From: Noviherbaspirillum suwonense
GTDB lineage: Bacteria; Pseudomonadota; Gammaproteobacteria; Burkholderiales; Burkholderiaceae_D
Assembly (NCBI RefSeq): GCF_900182955.1
Contig: NZ_FXUL01000002.1
Coordinates: forward strand, 434,001-498,000
DNA: 64,000 nt
Direction of reading: 5' to 3'
The notes beneath the pieces are model-generated. The model made no database searches. It had not been told where the DNA came from and saw only the letters and a program-made list of their open reading frames with translations. A program made the translations under genes and the position numbers. This document shows positions 32,159-42,225 of this stretch, piece after piece (position 1 is the stretch's first letter; each line of letters opens with the position of its first letter).

Positions 32159-32303
32159 CGGGCTGGGCTGGGACTGAGCTGGTGCTCGTAGTAGCTGGGG
32201 CAAAGTTTGGGGATTCGTGCGGGCGCCGGCCTCGTACCCATCCCACGTCATGGCGTGCCGGGCGGGATCGATGGTTCCGATTTGTCACCGTGGCTCGTAG
32301 CCT

Positions 32304-32406
32304 CGTAGGGTGTAATAAGCGCAGCGCATCACATAACTCGCCAATCAACCACCATCGCCCGTCCGCAAGCAATGGTGTAATGCGCTTGCGCTTATTACAC
32401 CCTACG
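32304..32406. repeat. REP/MITE-like element with long terminal inverted repeats
   Basis: A sequence of about 103 bases is bounded by near-perfect inverted repeats of 26-27 bases, beginning CGTAGGGTGTAATAAGCGC on each side (one inserted base differs). It sits in the 481-base gap between the LysR gene and livF, which otherwise holds only the tandem repeat and a partial copy of the repeat end near 32418-32426 (CACCCTAC). The look is that of the short non-coding hairpin repeats scattered in many proteobacteria; copy number in this genome is not visible here. Confidence 0.8.
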
Positions 32407-32605
32407 GATTTTCATCGCACCCTACAAACCGGGATTGGCATGAGGCAGCCGGTGCCGGACAGCAGGCCCAAAAGCCGAAGAGTTGTGATCCAAGACTCCG
32501 ACAAGCGGCAGCGCATCATTTCGCGATACGCTGCCGCGCCGGAGCCGTGACCGGCATGCGGCGCCGAATTCGCGTCCGCATGCTCGGTACCGGCGCCAGT
32601 CGCCG

Positions 32606-33334
<729 letters not shown>

Positions 33335-33336
33335 GT

Positions 33337-35310
33337 TCAGCTCCTTGCAAGTGTGGGCTCGGCGCCGCCGACTGGCGGCTCCTGCTCGGCGACGCTGCCG
33401 CCGAGGTAGGCTTCGATGACTTTCGGGTCGGCCTGCACGGCCGCCGGCTTGCCTTCGGCGATTTTCTGGCCGAAGTCCAGCACGGTGACGGTGTCGGAAA
33501 TCGACATGACCACGTCCATGTGATGCTCGATCAGGATGATGGTGATGCCGTGCTGCCGGATCTTGCGGATGATCGCCACCAGTTCCACGATATCCGGCGC
33601 GGTCAGTCCCGCGGCCGGTTCGTCGAGCAGCAGCAGCGCCGGATTCAGGCCCAGCGCCCGGCCGATCTCGAGCAAGCGCTGCTTGCCATAGGGCAGATTG
33701 CGCGCCTCCTCGTCGGCCAGGGACGACAGGCCGACGAATTCGAGGATGGCGGCCGCACGCTCCAGCGCGTCACGCTCTTCGCGGCGATAGCGCGGCGTAT
33801 GCAGCATCACATCCAGCACATTGCTCTGGAAGGTGTGATGCAGGCCGACCAGGACGTTCTCGGTCGCCGTCATTTCACCGAACAGCTGCACGTTCTGGAA
33901 CGTCCGCGCGACGCCGCCGAGCGCAATGGCCGACGGTGTCGAACCCGAAATGACGCGGCCGTTGAACTCCACCCCGCCGTCGGTTGGCTTGTAGATGCCG
34001 GTCAGCACATTCATCATCGTGCTCTTGCCCGACCCGTTCGGGCCGATCAGGCCATGCACCGAGCCGCGCGCGATATTGAGGTCGACCCGGTTCAGCGCCT
34101 TCAGGCCGCCAAACTGCATCAGCACCTGCTTGGCTTGCAGCAGGTCGCCGGCGGCCGCATTGGCGGATGCCGGTGCGGCCCAGGCGCGCGTCTCGTCGGC
34201 CACTTTCACCGACGTGGTCAGATGCGGACCTTTTCGTCCCATCAGGCCGCGCAGGAATCCGACGATGCCGTCCTGCAGGTAGTAGACGACGAACAGCGTC
34301 ATCAGGCCGAAGACGGTCAGGCGCCAGTCGACGATATTTTCGAGCCGGTACGAGAAGATAGCCATGCCGACCGTGCCAAGGAAAGGCACCATCACGTCGC
34401 GCGGAGTGCGCCGCTTCATCACGACCAGCACCACCGATGCGATCACCGTGATCGCGGCAGCCGCAGTGGCGATCTGGCGAAACAGCGCGATATCGGCCAG
34501 GAAGCTCGGCAGCATCACCACGATCATCGCGCCCAGCAGTGCGCCGCTGCGCGTCTTGCGGCCGCCCATGATGACCGCCAGCAGGAACAGGATGGTCAGC
34601 TCGAAGTTGTAGGTGTTGGGCGAGATGTATTCTTCCGAATACGCGTACAGGCTGCCCGCCACGCCGGCAAGCGCGGCGCTGATGACGAACGCATAGACCT
34701 TGTAGCGGTAGACCGAAACGCCCATGCAGTCGGAAGCGATCGGGCTGTCGCGCAGCGCCTGGAAGGCGCGGCCGAGGTGCGACTTCAGGATGCGGTGGAC
34801 GACGATCAGCGACACCACCATGATCACGGCGACCAGGTAAAAAAACTCGACCTCGCCCAGCTTGTGACCGAAGAACGACGGCTTCGAGATCTTGATGCCC
34901 AGCGGCCCCTCGGTCAGGAAGGTCATCTCGTTGATCAGGATCTGGATGATCGTGCCGAAGGCCAGCGTCACCATCGCCAGGTAAGGCCCGGTCACCCGGA
35001 GGGCCGGCAGCGCCAGCACTGCGCCGAACACGGCGGTTACGACCAGGCTGGCGGGCAGCGCGACAAAGAATGGCACGCCCAGCTTGAAGACCAGCACGCC
35101 GGTGGTGTACGAGCCGATGCCGAACAAGCCGGCGTGGCCCAGCGACACCTGCCCGGTATAGCCGACCACGATATCGAGGCCGAACAGCAGGATCGCGTAG
35201 ATGAGGATGGTTTCGGCGAGGTGGATGTAATACGGGTTGTGAAAGACAAGGGGAAACAGCGCCAGCGCCGCAATGCCAATCACGTAAAGGAGCAGGGATT
35301 TGGCTTTCAT
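33337..35310 (-). CDS. Fused LivM permease / LivG ATPase
   Basis: A single frame of 657 codons joins two transporter subunits. Residues 1 to about 355 are LivM: multiple membrane helices with DIVVGYTGQVSLGHAGLFGIG and ALRDSPIASDCMGVSV. After a linker of about 30 residues, residues 388-650 are the LivG ATPase: Walker A GPNGSGKS (423-430), YGKQRLLEIGRAL as signature region, Walker B LLLLDEPAAGL. The ATG at 35310 is two bases past the livH stop. Such LivM-LivG fusions occur in Burkholderiales, so this is likely natural and not an assembly artefact. Confidence 0.92.
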   Translation of the reverse strand: MKAKSLLLYVIGIAALALFPLVFHNPYYIHLAETILIYAILLFGLDIVVGYTGQVSLGHAGLFGIGSYTTGVLVFKLGVPFFVALPASLVVTAVFGAVLALPALRVTGPYLAMVTLAFGTIIQILINEMTFLTEGPLGIKISKPSFFGHKLGEVEFFYLVAVIMVVSLIVVHRILKSHLGRAFQALRDSPIASDCMGVSVYRYKVYAFVISAALAGVAGSLYAYSEEYISPNTYNFELTILFLLAVIMGGRKTRSGALLGAMIVVMLPSFLADIALFRQIATAAAAITVIASVVLVVMKRRTPRDVMVPFLGTVGMAIFSYRLENIVDWRLTVFGLMTLFVVYYLQDGIVGFLRGLMGRKGPHLTTSVKVADETRAWAAPASANAAAGDLLQAKQVLMQFGGLKALNRVDLNIARGSVHGLIGPNGSGKSTMMNVLTGIYKPTDGGVEFNGRVISGSTPSAIALGGVARTFQNVQLFGEMTATENVLVGLHHTFQSNVLDVMLHTPRYRREERDALERAAAILEFVGLSSLADEEARNLPYGKQRLLEIGRALGLNPALLLLDEPAAGLTAPDIVELVAIIRKIRQHGITIILIEHHMDVVMSISDTVTVLDFGQKIAEGKPAAVQADPKVIEAYLGGSVAEQEPPVGGAEPTLARS

Positions 35311-35312
35311 GG

Positions 35313-36203
35313 TCACACCTTCTTGATCGCGGATTTGCCGAACAGGCCGGCCGGTTTGACCGCCAGCACCAGCAACAGCAGCAACAGGCCAGGCACTTCC
35401 TTGTAGCCGGTCGAGATATAGAAGCCGGTCAGCGTCTCGGCAATGCCCAGGATCAGGCCGCCGACGATCGCGCCCATGCCGGACGTCAGGCCGCCGATGA
35501 TCGCCACTGCAAACGCCTTCAGGCCAAGCGCGGTGCCCATGGTTGCGCCGGTCAGCGTCAGCGGTGCGACGAGCACGCCGGCGAACGCCGCGGTGGCGGA
35601 CGACAGCGCATACGAAAAGGTGATGACCATGCTGGTGTTGATGCCCATCAGGCCGGCGGCATCGCGGTCGTTCGAGGTGGCGACGACCGCCTTGCCATAA
35701 ATCGACTTGCGGTTGAACAGTTCGACGGCCAGCATCATCGCCAGTGCGCCGAGCACCACGACAACCTGCATCGGCTGCACATTGGCGCCCAGCACCTGGA
35801 ACGGCGTGGCCGGCAATGGCGATGGGAAGGTCAGGTCGTCCTTGCCCCAGATGTTTTCCGCAACGTTCTTGAAAATGATGGCCAGCGCGATCGTGGACAT
35901 GATCCAGCCGAATTCCGACTTGATCTTGATGGCAGGCCGCACGCCTATCCATTCCACGAACATGCCTTGCAGTGCGCCGAAGACGATCACGATCGGGATC
36001 ATGATCCAGTAATTGAGATACGGGCCGCCGTGAATATTGCCGACGACCGAGAGCCCGACCAGCGCACCGAGCATCAGCGCCTCGCCCTGTCCGAAATTAA
36101 GCGTGCCCGACGTGGCGAAAGTAAGTTGGTAGCCGAATGCGATCACCGCGTAGATCATGCCTAGCGCGATGCCGCTAAAAACGAGTTGCAGCAGTATGTC
36201 CAT
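35313..36203 (-). CDS. livH: Branched-chain amino acid ABC transporter permease LivH
   Basis: This 296-residue inner-membrane permease starts MDILLQLVFSGIALGMIYA and contains the family segment TSGTLNFGQGEALMLGA and the EAA-like loop AATSNDRDAAGLMGI. ATG 36203 is chosen because upstream codons lie in the hairpin leader. It is downstream of livJ, with a strong hairpin between them. Confidence 0.93.
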   Translation of the reverse strand: MDILLQLVFSGIALGMIYAVIAFGYQLTFATSGTLNFGQGEALMLGALVGLSVVGNIHGGPYLNYWIMIPIVIVFGALQGMFVEWIGVRPAIKIKSEFGWIMSTIALAIIFKNVAENIWGKDDLTFPSPLPATPFQVLGANVQPMQVVVVLGALAMMLAVELFNRKSIYGKAVVATSNDRDAAGLMGINTSMVITFSYALSSATAAFAGVLVAPLTLTGATMGTALGLKAFAVAIIGGLTSGMGAIVGGLILGIAETLTGFYISTGYKEVPGLLLLLLVLAVKPAGLFGKSAIKKV

Positions 36204-36228
36204 GATGTTGTCCAAGGGTCGTAATAAA

Positions 36229-36261
36229 AAGGCCAGCCCGTGCACAGCACGGGCAGGCCTT
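36229..36261 (-). terminator. Hairpin between livJ and livH (partial terminator)
   Basis: A 15-base stem with one mismatch around a three-base loop (AAGGCC-x-GCCCGTGC) is followed on the minus strand by TTTTTATT. It lies just after the livJ stop and 26 bases before livH. Such a site would let the binding protein be made in excess over the membrane subunits. Confidence 0.8.
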
Positions 36262-36308
36262 GTCAAGTATTTGTCGCCGGCCGCCGCAGCAGCCGGTGCC
36301 GGACCGTT

Positions 36309-37466
36309 TTACTTGGCCAAAACGACGCGACCGCCCTTGACCTCACCAAACACCGGGATGGTGCTCTTGATTGCTTCGTGGTCGTCCTTGGTGAACGGCT
36401 TGCTGTAGGTCGTCACCACGCCATCCACTTTTTCATTCAGGTTCTCAAGCGCAGCGCGAACCTTCGGACCCTCGGTGCCGCCCGCCTGCTTGAATGCGGC
36501 AGCCAGCAGGTAGATCGAGTCGTAACCCTGCGCAGCCGACACTGGCGAAGGCATGCGGTCGCCAGCGGGTTTGTAGGTCTTCACGTAAGTCTCGATGAAG
36601 GTCTTGCGCTTGGGCGTGTTCGGATCCTGGATGAAGGTCTGCGGCATCAGGGTGCCGTCGCCATTCTTGCCGGCGTTGTCGATGAAGTTGCCCATCGACA
36701 GCGTCCAGCTTCCGATCATCGGCACTTTCCAGTTCAGCTTTTCCATGCCGTTGGCGATCTGCGCCAGTTCCGGGCCGATGCCGTAGGTCAGCACAGCCTC
36801 CGCGCCAGCCTGCTTCGCCTTGAGCAGCTGCGGCGTCATGTCGACGTCCTTGATGTTGTACTTCTCGACGGCGACCGCCTTGATGCCTTTCTTGTCGAGC
36901 GCCTTTTCCAGGTCCTCGCGTCCGAGCTGACCGTAGTTGGTCGAGTCCGCCAGGATCGCCACCTTTTTCATCTTGCGCTTGGTGATCGCTTCTTCGACGA
37001 TCATCGACGACTGGATCGCGTCATTTGCGGAAGTACGGAATACATAGTTCTCAGGCTGGTCGGCGAACTGCTTGGTGATCACGGTGCCGGTTGCAACGTT
37101 GTTGATGACCGGGATTTTCGCTTCCTGATAGAAACGCTGGGAAGCAAGCGCGACGCCCGTGTTGATGAAACCCACGGTGGCGACGACCTTCTCCTTGTTG
37201 ATCAGCTCCTGCGCGACCTGAACGCCACGCTCGTTCTTCGCTTCGTCATCACGCTCAACCAGCTCGATCTTGCGGCCAAGCACGCCGCCTTGCGCATTGA
37301 TCTCGGTAACAGCCAGCTTCACGCCATCGCGCATCGACACACCCATCGGGGCCGAGCCGCCGGTGAATGGGCCGGTGACCCCGATTTTGATCGGCTCTGC
37401 CGCGATACCTGCAAGCGACCAGCCAAGCAGAGCCGTTGCGATCAGGGATTTGGTCTTGATATTCAT
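36309..37466 (-). CDS. livJ: Branched-chain amino acid ABC transporter substrate-binding protein
   Basis: This 385-residue periplasmic binding protein has a signal peptide (SLIATALLGWSLAGIAAE) and the type I fold beginning IKIGVTGPFTGGSAPMGVSMRDGVKLAV. It delivers branched-chain amino acids or related amides to LivH/LivMG/LivF. GAGGAAG precedes the ATG at 37466. It is the first and probably the most expressed gene of the operon. Confidence 0.93.
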   Translation of the reverse strand: MNIKTKSLIATALLGWSLAGIAAEPIKIGVTGPFTGGSAPMGVSMRDGVKLAVTEINAQGGVLGRKIELVERDDEAKNERGVQVAQELINKEKVVATVGFINTGVALASQRFYQEAKIPVINNVATGTVITKQFADQPENYVFRTSANDAIQSSMIVEEAITKRKMKKVAILADSTNYGQLGREDLEKALDKKGIKAVAVEKYNIKDVDMTPQLLKAKQAGAEAVLTYGIGPELAQIANGMEKLNWKVPMIGSWTLSMGNFIDNAGKNGDGTLMPQTFIQDPNTPKRKTFIETYVKTYKPAGDRMPSPVSAAQGYDSIYLLAAAFKQAGGTEGPKVRAALENLNEKVDGVVTTYSKPFTKDDHEAIKSTIPVFGEVKGGRVVLAK

Positions 37467-37535
37467 GTCTTCCTCGTATGTTTAAAGTTATAGGTGCTGC
37501 GGGCTTCCGGTGAACAATTACCCTGTCCCAACGCG

Positions 37536-37564
37536 AGTGTAAGAGACAGTTACGTTCCCGGCAA
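37536..37564 (-). promoter_or_regulatory. Promoter of the liv operon
   Basis: On the minus strand TTGCCG (37559-37564) and TACACT (37536-37541) stand at 17-base spacing, about 70 bases before the livJ ATG. The remaining gap to the cold-shock gene (to 37823) holds a terminator and no gene. Confidence 0.55.
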
Positions 37565-37780
37565 TATGTAATAGTACGGAGTGAACTCTAACTTAAGCAA
37601 CGGCATATTTCCAAACAGGAAACAACCACTGTAGGCGTGTTAGCGACAGTTTTTGCTTCGCAGTTCCGTACATTGTCCGAAATTCAAGCGCCAGGATGCA
37701 CGAGGCGGAAACAACTGCTTCAGTTGCGACCGATTGGTGAGCAAGCTCATCGACCACCGCCCAATAGATTGCCGCAAAAA

Positions 37781-37806
37781 AAAACCCCGGCAAAAGCCGG
37801 GGTTTT
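37781..37806 (-). terminator. Terminator of the cold-shock gene
   Basis: A seven-base-pair GC stem CCCCGGC/GCCGGGG with loop AAAA is flanked by an A tract and a T tract. It lies directly after the csp stop at 37824 and could work in both directions. Confidence 0.9.
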
Positions 37807-37823
37807 CAGAAAGCTGTGCTCGA

Positions 37824-38027
37824 TTATTCTGGACGAATGTTCGATGCTTGTTTGCCCTTAGGGCCAGTGGTCACTTCGAACGAGACGCGCTGATTTTCTT
37901 GGAGCGACTTGAAGCCGTTCGACTGGATTGCGGAGAAGTGCGCAAACAGATCTTCGCCACCTTCGTCCGGGGTAATGAAGCCAAAACCCTTCGAATCATT
38001 GAACCACTTTACGATACCAGTTGCCAT
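37824..38027 (-). CDS. Cold-shock protein (CspA family)
   Basis: This 67-residue single OB-fold RNA chaperone has both RNA-binding motifs, KGFGFIT and DLFAHF, and starts [10 protein letters not shown]. It binds single-stranded RNA/DNA and acts in cold adaptation or general growth. A perfect -10 lies about 115 bases upstream, so the mRNA leader is about 105 bases, as expected for this family. Confidence 0.95.
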   Translation of the reverse strand: MATGIVKWFNDSKGFGFITPDEGGEDLFAHFSAIQSNGFKSLQENQRVSFEVTTGPKGKQASNIRPE

Positions 38028-38140
38028 TACAATTTCCTATTTCAGTTAAGTTGGGTTTCCCCGTTAGATCGTTTCAACCAAGTAAGGAATGACAGACTGA
38101 TACTGCACCACTACTAGCTCGAATCTCAACGATAGCCCGC

Positions 38141-38146
38141 ATTATA
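38141..38146 (-). promoter_or_regulatory. -10 element of the cold-shock gene
   Basis: TATAAT on the minus strand, followed by GCGGGCT. No good -35 is visible. The predicted leader runs from about 38134 to 38028. Confidence 0.5.
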
Positions 38147-38200
38147 CGGTACAAACAAGATTGGGGTTGAAGAAAATCAGAAAGTCAGGATTCAGCCGGT

Positions 38201-39019
38201 TCAACTCACGAATCTTGCACTCCCCCGGTACCGCGCATCCAGATTGTCGGAGATTTCCTTGATCGTGGAACGGGTCTTCTGCTTCAGGCAATATCCCTGC
38301 TTGTACACGCTCATCACGGTGTACTGACCCTTCGTCAGCATCTCGAGCTTCAGGCGCAGTTGGAAAACCGTCACCCGGATATTGCTCCCCGTGGTCGATT
38401 TGCCGGTCGACTTGAACAACAGCGCCAGGTCCGCAAGCGGAATCACCGTGCCCATCTGATTAAGGAACAGTTCTGCCAGAGCGCATTCCGACCGTGTCAA
38501 CTGCATGGTATTGCCGAAAAATATCATCGTCCGGGTTTCCGACACCACTGATAGCGCCCCATACCGAATCTTGGTTTTCAGAATGTTCTTGCGCTTGAGC
38601 GTGGCGTGGATTCTTCTCGCGAGCTCGCTGGGATCGAACGGCAGAAAAGTCCAGTCCGAGATGAGTTCGGGAAGATCCCTTACGTCTGCGAGAACCGCGG
38701 GCGTATCGAATACCGCGATCAGGGGCGCCAGGCGCGGGAGGCTGGTGCCCGGATGGTTCAGGAATGCAAGTTCCTTTCTTTCCATCGCTTGTATGATTTC
38801 GACGATGCTCAGGTCACGCGCTTCGACCAGCAGCACCCTGATGACGTTGTCCTGCAGAAGCAGGTCATTAAACTGTGGCCGATGATCCATCTTGATCAAG
38901 GTCGGCACCACGGCGTCCGTGTGGCGACACAGGTGCCGCATTGCCTCCTCGAACTCGTCTGCCTTGTCTGAAAGCGTCGTAAAAAGACGCTCGCCTATCA
39001 CTACCAGTTCAAACTGCAT
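38201..39019 (-). CDS. Pseudo-receiver/winged-helix regulator, paralogue A
   Basis: This 272-residue protein has an N-terminal receiver-like domain (about residues 1-125) and an OmpR-type winged helix (about residues 140-245: LTRSECALAELFLNQMG, GSNIRVTVFQLRLKLEML, SVYKQGY). The receiver is degenerate: the strand that should carry the phosphoacceptor reads RVLLVEAR (Glu for Asp), and the conserved Lys is replaced (TFLPFDP). So control by phosphorylation is unlikely. ATG 39019 is chosen because the N-terminus then aligns exactly with the paralogue at 42226; two upstream starts exist. It is on the same strand and downstream of the RR and kinase genes. Confidence 0.75.
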   Translation of the reverse strand: MQFELVVIGERLFTTLSDKADEFEEAMRHLCRHTDAVVPTLIKMDHRPQFNDLLLQDNVIRVLLVEARDLSIVEIIQAMERKELAFLNHPGTSLPRLAPLIAVFDTPAVLADVRDLPELISDWTFLPFDPSELARRIHATLKRKNILKTKIRYGALSVVSETRTMIFFGNTMQLTRSECALAELFLNQMGTVIPLADLALLFKSTGKSTTGSNIRVTVFQLRLKLEMLTKGQYTVMSVYKQGYCLKQKTRSTIKEISDNLDARYRGSARFVS

Positions 39020-39244
39020 TTCCCGTTTCTCCATGAAACACAAATTCTTATCGTTGGGTGGTCACGTGCCACCTGCAGCCCCGAGCATGTGCGATGCGGG
39101 AGGGAGTCTGTGTTTCATTAACGGTAGAAGAAGTTCCCTGCGGCGGGAAACGGTTCATACGCCGGCATCAGCGAATGGAATTGTTGTTCCCGTCACCCGT
39201 GGGGTTACGCTGGGCGCCGCGCAATCAAATGCCGAATCGGCACA

Positions 39245-39943
39245 TTAAAGCGTCCTTACGCTATCGGTAAATACATAGCCAACGGAATGCACGGATTTTA
39301 TCGGCTGCGACAGTGGATACTGGGAATGGATCTTGCGCCGCAAGCGACTTACGATCGCTTCCATCCTGCGATTGTCGTACGCAATCGGATCTTTTCGAAA
39401 TGCGACGCCGATAATGTCCCGGCGCCTTACCGGATTTCCAGCATTTTCAACCAGGATTCTCAGGAATTCCGATTCCAGATGACTGAGTTCGACGACTGCT
39501 CCCGACGGACAAATAAGGCGCCATTCACGATATTGAAACTGCCATTTGAGTGAACTGAAATGATTGCTTTCGGAATGTATACGCCGGTAGACATTGTGGA
39601 TGTAGGCTACCAATTCGTCGATTTCAACTGGCTTGATGAGAAACGCATCTGCGCCGCCCGCCAGGCACTCGATGCGGCAGCCCATATCTGGCCGGCCGGT
39701 CAGCATGATGATCCCGAGTTCCCGCTGCCCTTTAAGTGACCTAAGCTGCTGCAATATCGCCATCCCGTTATCGCCGGGCAGTCCAATATCCATGACGATA
39801 ACGTCGCAAGGTTTTTGCAACAGCTCCAAAAACAAATCGGTGCTATTTCCAACGCCAACGGCCTCGAATCCCTCAGCACATAAACTGCTGACGATTTCAT
39901 TTCTGAGAAGTGTGTGGTCTTCTACGAGGATTACACGTATCAT
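39245..39943 (-). CDS. OmpR-family response regulator
   Basis: This response regulator of about 232 residues starts VILVEDHTLLRNEIV, with Asp in VIVMDIGLPGDNG as phosphoacceptor and Lys in AFLIKPVEID, so the receiver is intact. The C-terminal winged helix (LSHLESEFLRILVENAG, YDNRRMEAIVSRLRRKI, SVHSVGYVF) is shorter in charge and looks divergent. ATG 39943 is preferred; ATG 39952 is possible. It lies 45 bases after the kinase gene on the same strand, so it is the natural partner of that kinase. Confidence 0.85.
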   Translation of the reverse strand: MIRVILVEDHTLLRNEIVSSLCAEGFEAVGVGNSTDLFLELLQKPCDVIVMDIGLPGDNGMAILQQLRSLKGQRELGIIMLTGRPDMGCRIECLAGGADAFLIKPVEIDELVAYIHNVYRRIHSESNHFSSLKWQFQYREWRLICPSGAVVELSHLESEFLRILVENAGNPVRRRDIIGVAFRKDPIAYDNRRMEAIVSRLRRKIHSQYPLSQPIKSVHSVGYVFTDSVRTL

Positions 39944-39988
39944 TTTTTCCATATCTGGCAAAGAGATTGCAGCTCGACGGGTCGCCTG

Positions 39989-41944
39989 CTATTGCCCGAC
40001 GCGCACCGCAGCAGTCGACTGGAAAGGTATTTCTTCTGTCATTTTGACTCTCAACCAGAAGTCGAGCGTGCTCCCGCTTCCAACATCGCTTTTTACCCGC
40101 ATATCGCCATCATGTGCATGCAGCATCATTCGGACCATATATAAACCGATTCCCATTCCTTCGCTGTTCGAATCGGCCTTGAAATGGGGTTCGAACAGGC
40201 GCGAAATCGATTCTGGATTCATTCCAATACCATTGTCCGACACAGACATCTGTAACATGCCATTTCCATATTTACCGTCAAGAAAAACCCTGCTGCCCGG
40301 GGCGGAATACTTCACAGCATTGTCCAGCAAATTGGTGAGGATCAGCCTGAGTATGCCGTCATCCACCCAAAGGTCCTGCGGGAGTTCAGCAAGGCTGAAC
40401 GAAATCAGATGAGAGTCTGCATGCATTTCGGCGACCCTGATCACGTCTTTAACCAGTTCGCCGACATTCGTGCAACGATATGAAACTTTAATATCCGCGT
40501 TTTCGATTCTTTCTTCAAGCAGGAAATTATCGATCACCCTTCGCATCTCATAGTGGATACGCCCGATGTTCTTGTGCCGCTCCGCGATCTCTGCCGGAAG
40601 ATCCCCGCGCTTATTTATTGCATGCATTGAAACACTGAGGACAGTCAGAAGATTTCTGAATTCATGAGAAACCAGAGCAACCATGCGCTTTTGCAGTGCA
40701 CTCGATTTTAAATTCATCTTGGCGACATTCTGCAACTCCACTGCCTTGATTTTCTCATTCTCGGTCTCACGATGAGTCAAAATCATGCCGAAACTGATCA
40801 ACCCGGCATGAATGATCAAGTTAGATTGCCAAACATAATCGATAAACTGGTAGTTTTGAATAAAGCCAAAATTTCTTGCGACCACAAGTCCGACACAGAT
40901 AGTCATGAACCAGATGGCGGAAACGTAAAACCAGGCGCCGGGCTTTCCACTTCTTAGAAACCGCCAGGAACAAACGCAATTAAGAAGACTTAGAATGAAT
41001 GCCATTGAAAATGCAATGATGGTTGACGCAGGTTCCAGATCAAGCAACCGTGCAACACCCGCAATTAAAGCCAGCGTGCCGACACAGGATGCCGCATGGT
41101 AGAAATACCTTTGCTCATTTTTGTTTAACTCGAATGCGTGAATGCCGAAACGGGCGCCTGCCCACATCATCACGCTTAGCGCCGTGATTCCCACTACGCT
41201 GTTGATCCGGACGGATTCTGGAAAAAAATATCGGGAAGCCAGGCCGTTCGTGCGAAGAATCACGAATGCTTCCGCAACCAGATATACCAGCCACCAGAAA
41301 TCGAGCGAACTACCATTAATGCACCAGCGGACCATGCAGAGGACAAGAATTACGACAAAGACGCCGTAATACATCCCCAGCAGCAAATTTTCAGATGCGC
41401 TTTCCTCTGCATAAAATGCCGGCTCCCAAAGATAGCCGCGTACATTCAACTGGCTGGTCGACCGCAAGCTTAGATAGATAGTCAGCGGTTCCCGGTCGCT
41501 GAAATGGATTTTGAACATGCTGTGGCGCGCCTTCAATTCACGGCTAGACAGCGGAAACGCCGTCCCCGCGCTCGCGATCCTGCTGACGGAACCGTCACTG
41601 TCGCTGTGTACCTGGTAGAGCGTGGCTTCACCAATGTAAGCCGGCGCCAATTCCAGCCACCAGTCGTCCGCTGCCTGGATGGGACGTTGAATTTCCAAAC
41701 GCAGCCAGATGGTGTCGGTCGAAATCGCAAAATTCAAGTTTCCGTCCCGGCTTAAAAACGCGTCATACAAGGGACCGGACATGACATCGTCAATCTTTAA
41801 CTGGTTAGTCGGATCTCGGAAATAGGTGAAATGGTTTTTAAGGTCGAACTTATGGATTTCTGGATCCAGGACAAGCGGGTTCGCATCTGCGTTAAAAAAA
41901 GCAGAAAACAAGGCAATGAAAATCAGGCAGATAAGCCCGCGCAC
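39989..41944 (-). CDS. 7TMR-DISM-type sensor histidine kinase
   Basis: This 651-residue membrane kinase has a signal peptide (GLICLIFIALFSAFFNADA), a periplasmic 7TMR-DISM extracellular domain (about residues 30-180), seven membrane helices (about 186-390), a HisKA domain with MVALVSHEFRN (His 427) and a HATPase domain (LTNLLDNAVKYS, DNGIGM, GMGIGLYMVRMM). The input ligand is unknown; such periplasmic domains may bind carbohydrates or similar molecules. The start is GTG at 41944. This stretch is visibly more AT-rich than the window average. It is divergent from the second pseudo-receiver gene across a 281-base gap (41945-42225). Confidence 0.88.
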   Translation of the reverse strand: MRGLICLIFIALFSAFFNADANPLVLDPEIHKFDLKNHFTYFRDPTNQLKIDDVMSGPLYDAFLSRDGNLNFAISTDTIWLRLEIQRPIQAADDWWLELAPAYIGEATLYQVHSDSDGSVSRIASAGTAFPLSSRELKARHSMFKIHFSDREPLTIYLSLRSTSQLNVRGYLWEPAFYAEESASENLLLGMYYGVFVVILVLCMVRWCINGSSLDFWWLVYLVAEAFVILRTNGLASRYFFPESVRINSVVGITALSVMMWAGARFGIHAFELNKNEQRYFYHAASCVGTLALIAGVARLLDLEPASTIIAFSMAFILSLLNCVCSWRFLRSGKPGAWFYVSAIWFMTICVGLVVARNFGFIQNYQFIDYVWQSNLIIHAGLISFGMILTHRETENEKIKAVELQNVAKMNLKSSALQKRMVALVSHEFRNLLTVLSVSMHAINKRGDLPAEIAERHKNIGRIHYEMRRVIDNFLLEERIENADIKVSYRCTNVGELVKDVIRVAEMHADSHLISFSLAELPQDLWVDDGILRLILTNLLDNAVKYSAPGSRVFLDGKYGNGMLQMSVSDNGIGMNPESISRLFEPHFKADSNSEGMGIGLYMVRMMLHAHDGDMRVKSDVGSGSTLDFWLRVKMTEEIPFQSTAAVRVGQ

Positions 41945-42225
41945 GTTGTCTCGATGAGGTCAGTCGAAGAGAACACCCTTAGTTCCCGGGTGTATCGCAC
42001 TGCTTGAGCAGATACTAACAGAGAATTTTCAGCGATCGCAACCAATACTTTCCCTACAATTATGCTCGAAAGTAAGCATATGTCAGCATTGGTAGGCTAC
42101 TTGAGAGGATTCAGATAGAGAATCGATCGACCGTGCGTTAAAAGTTACTTTAAAACAGGGCACTAAACCAAAAAGATTCACACGTACACTTTCCATCGAG
42201 GAAGCAAGCTAACCAGGATCGCATC

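Noticed and set aside
33520-35406. Long open frame opposite the LivM-LivG gene
   Set aside because: Same effect of GC content; clear transporter motifs lie on the minus strand.
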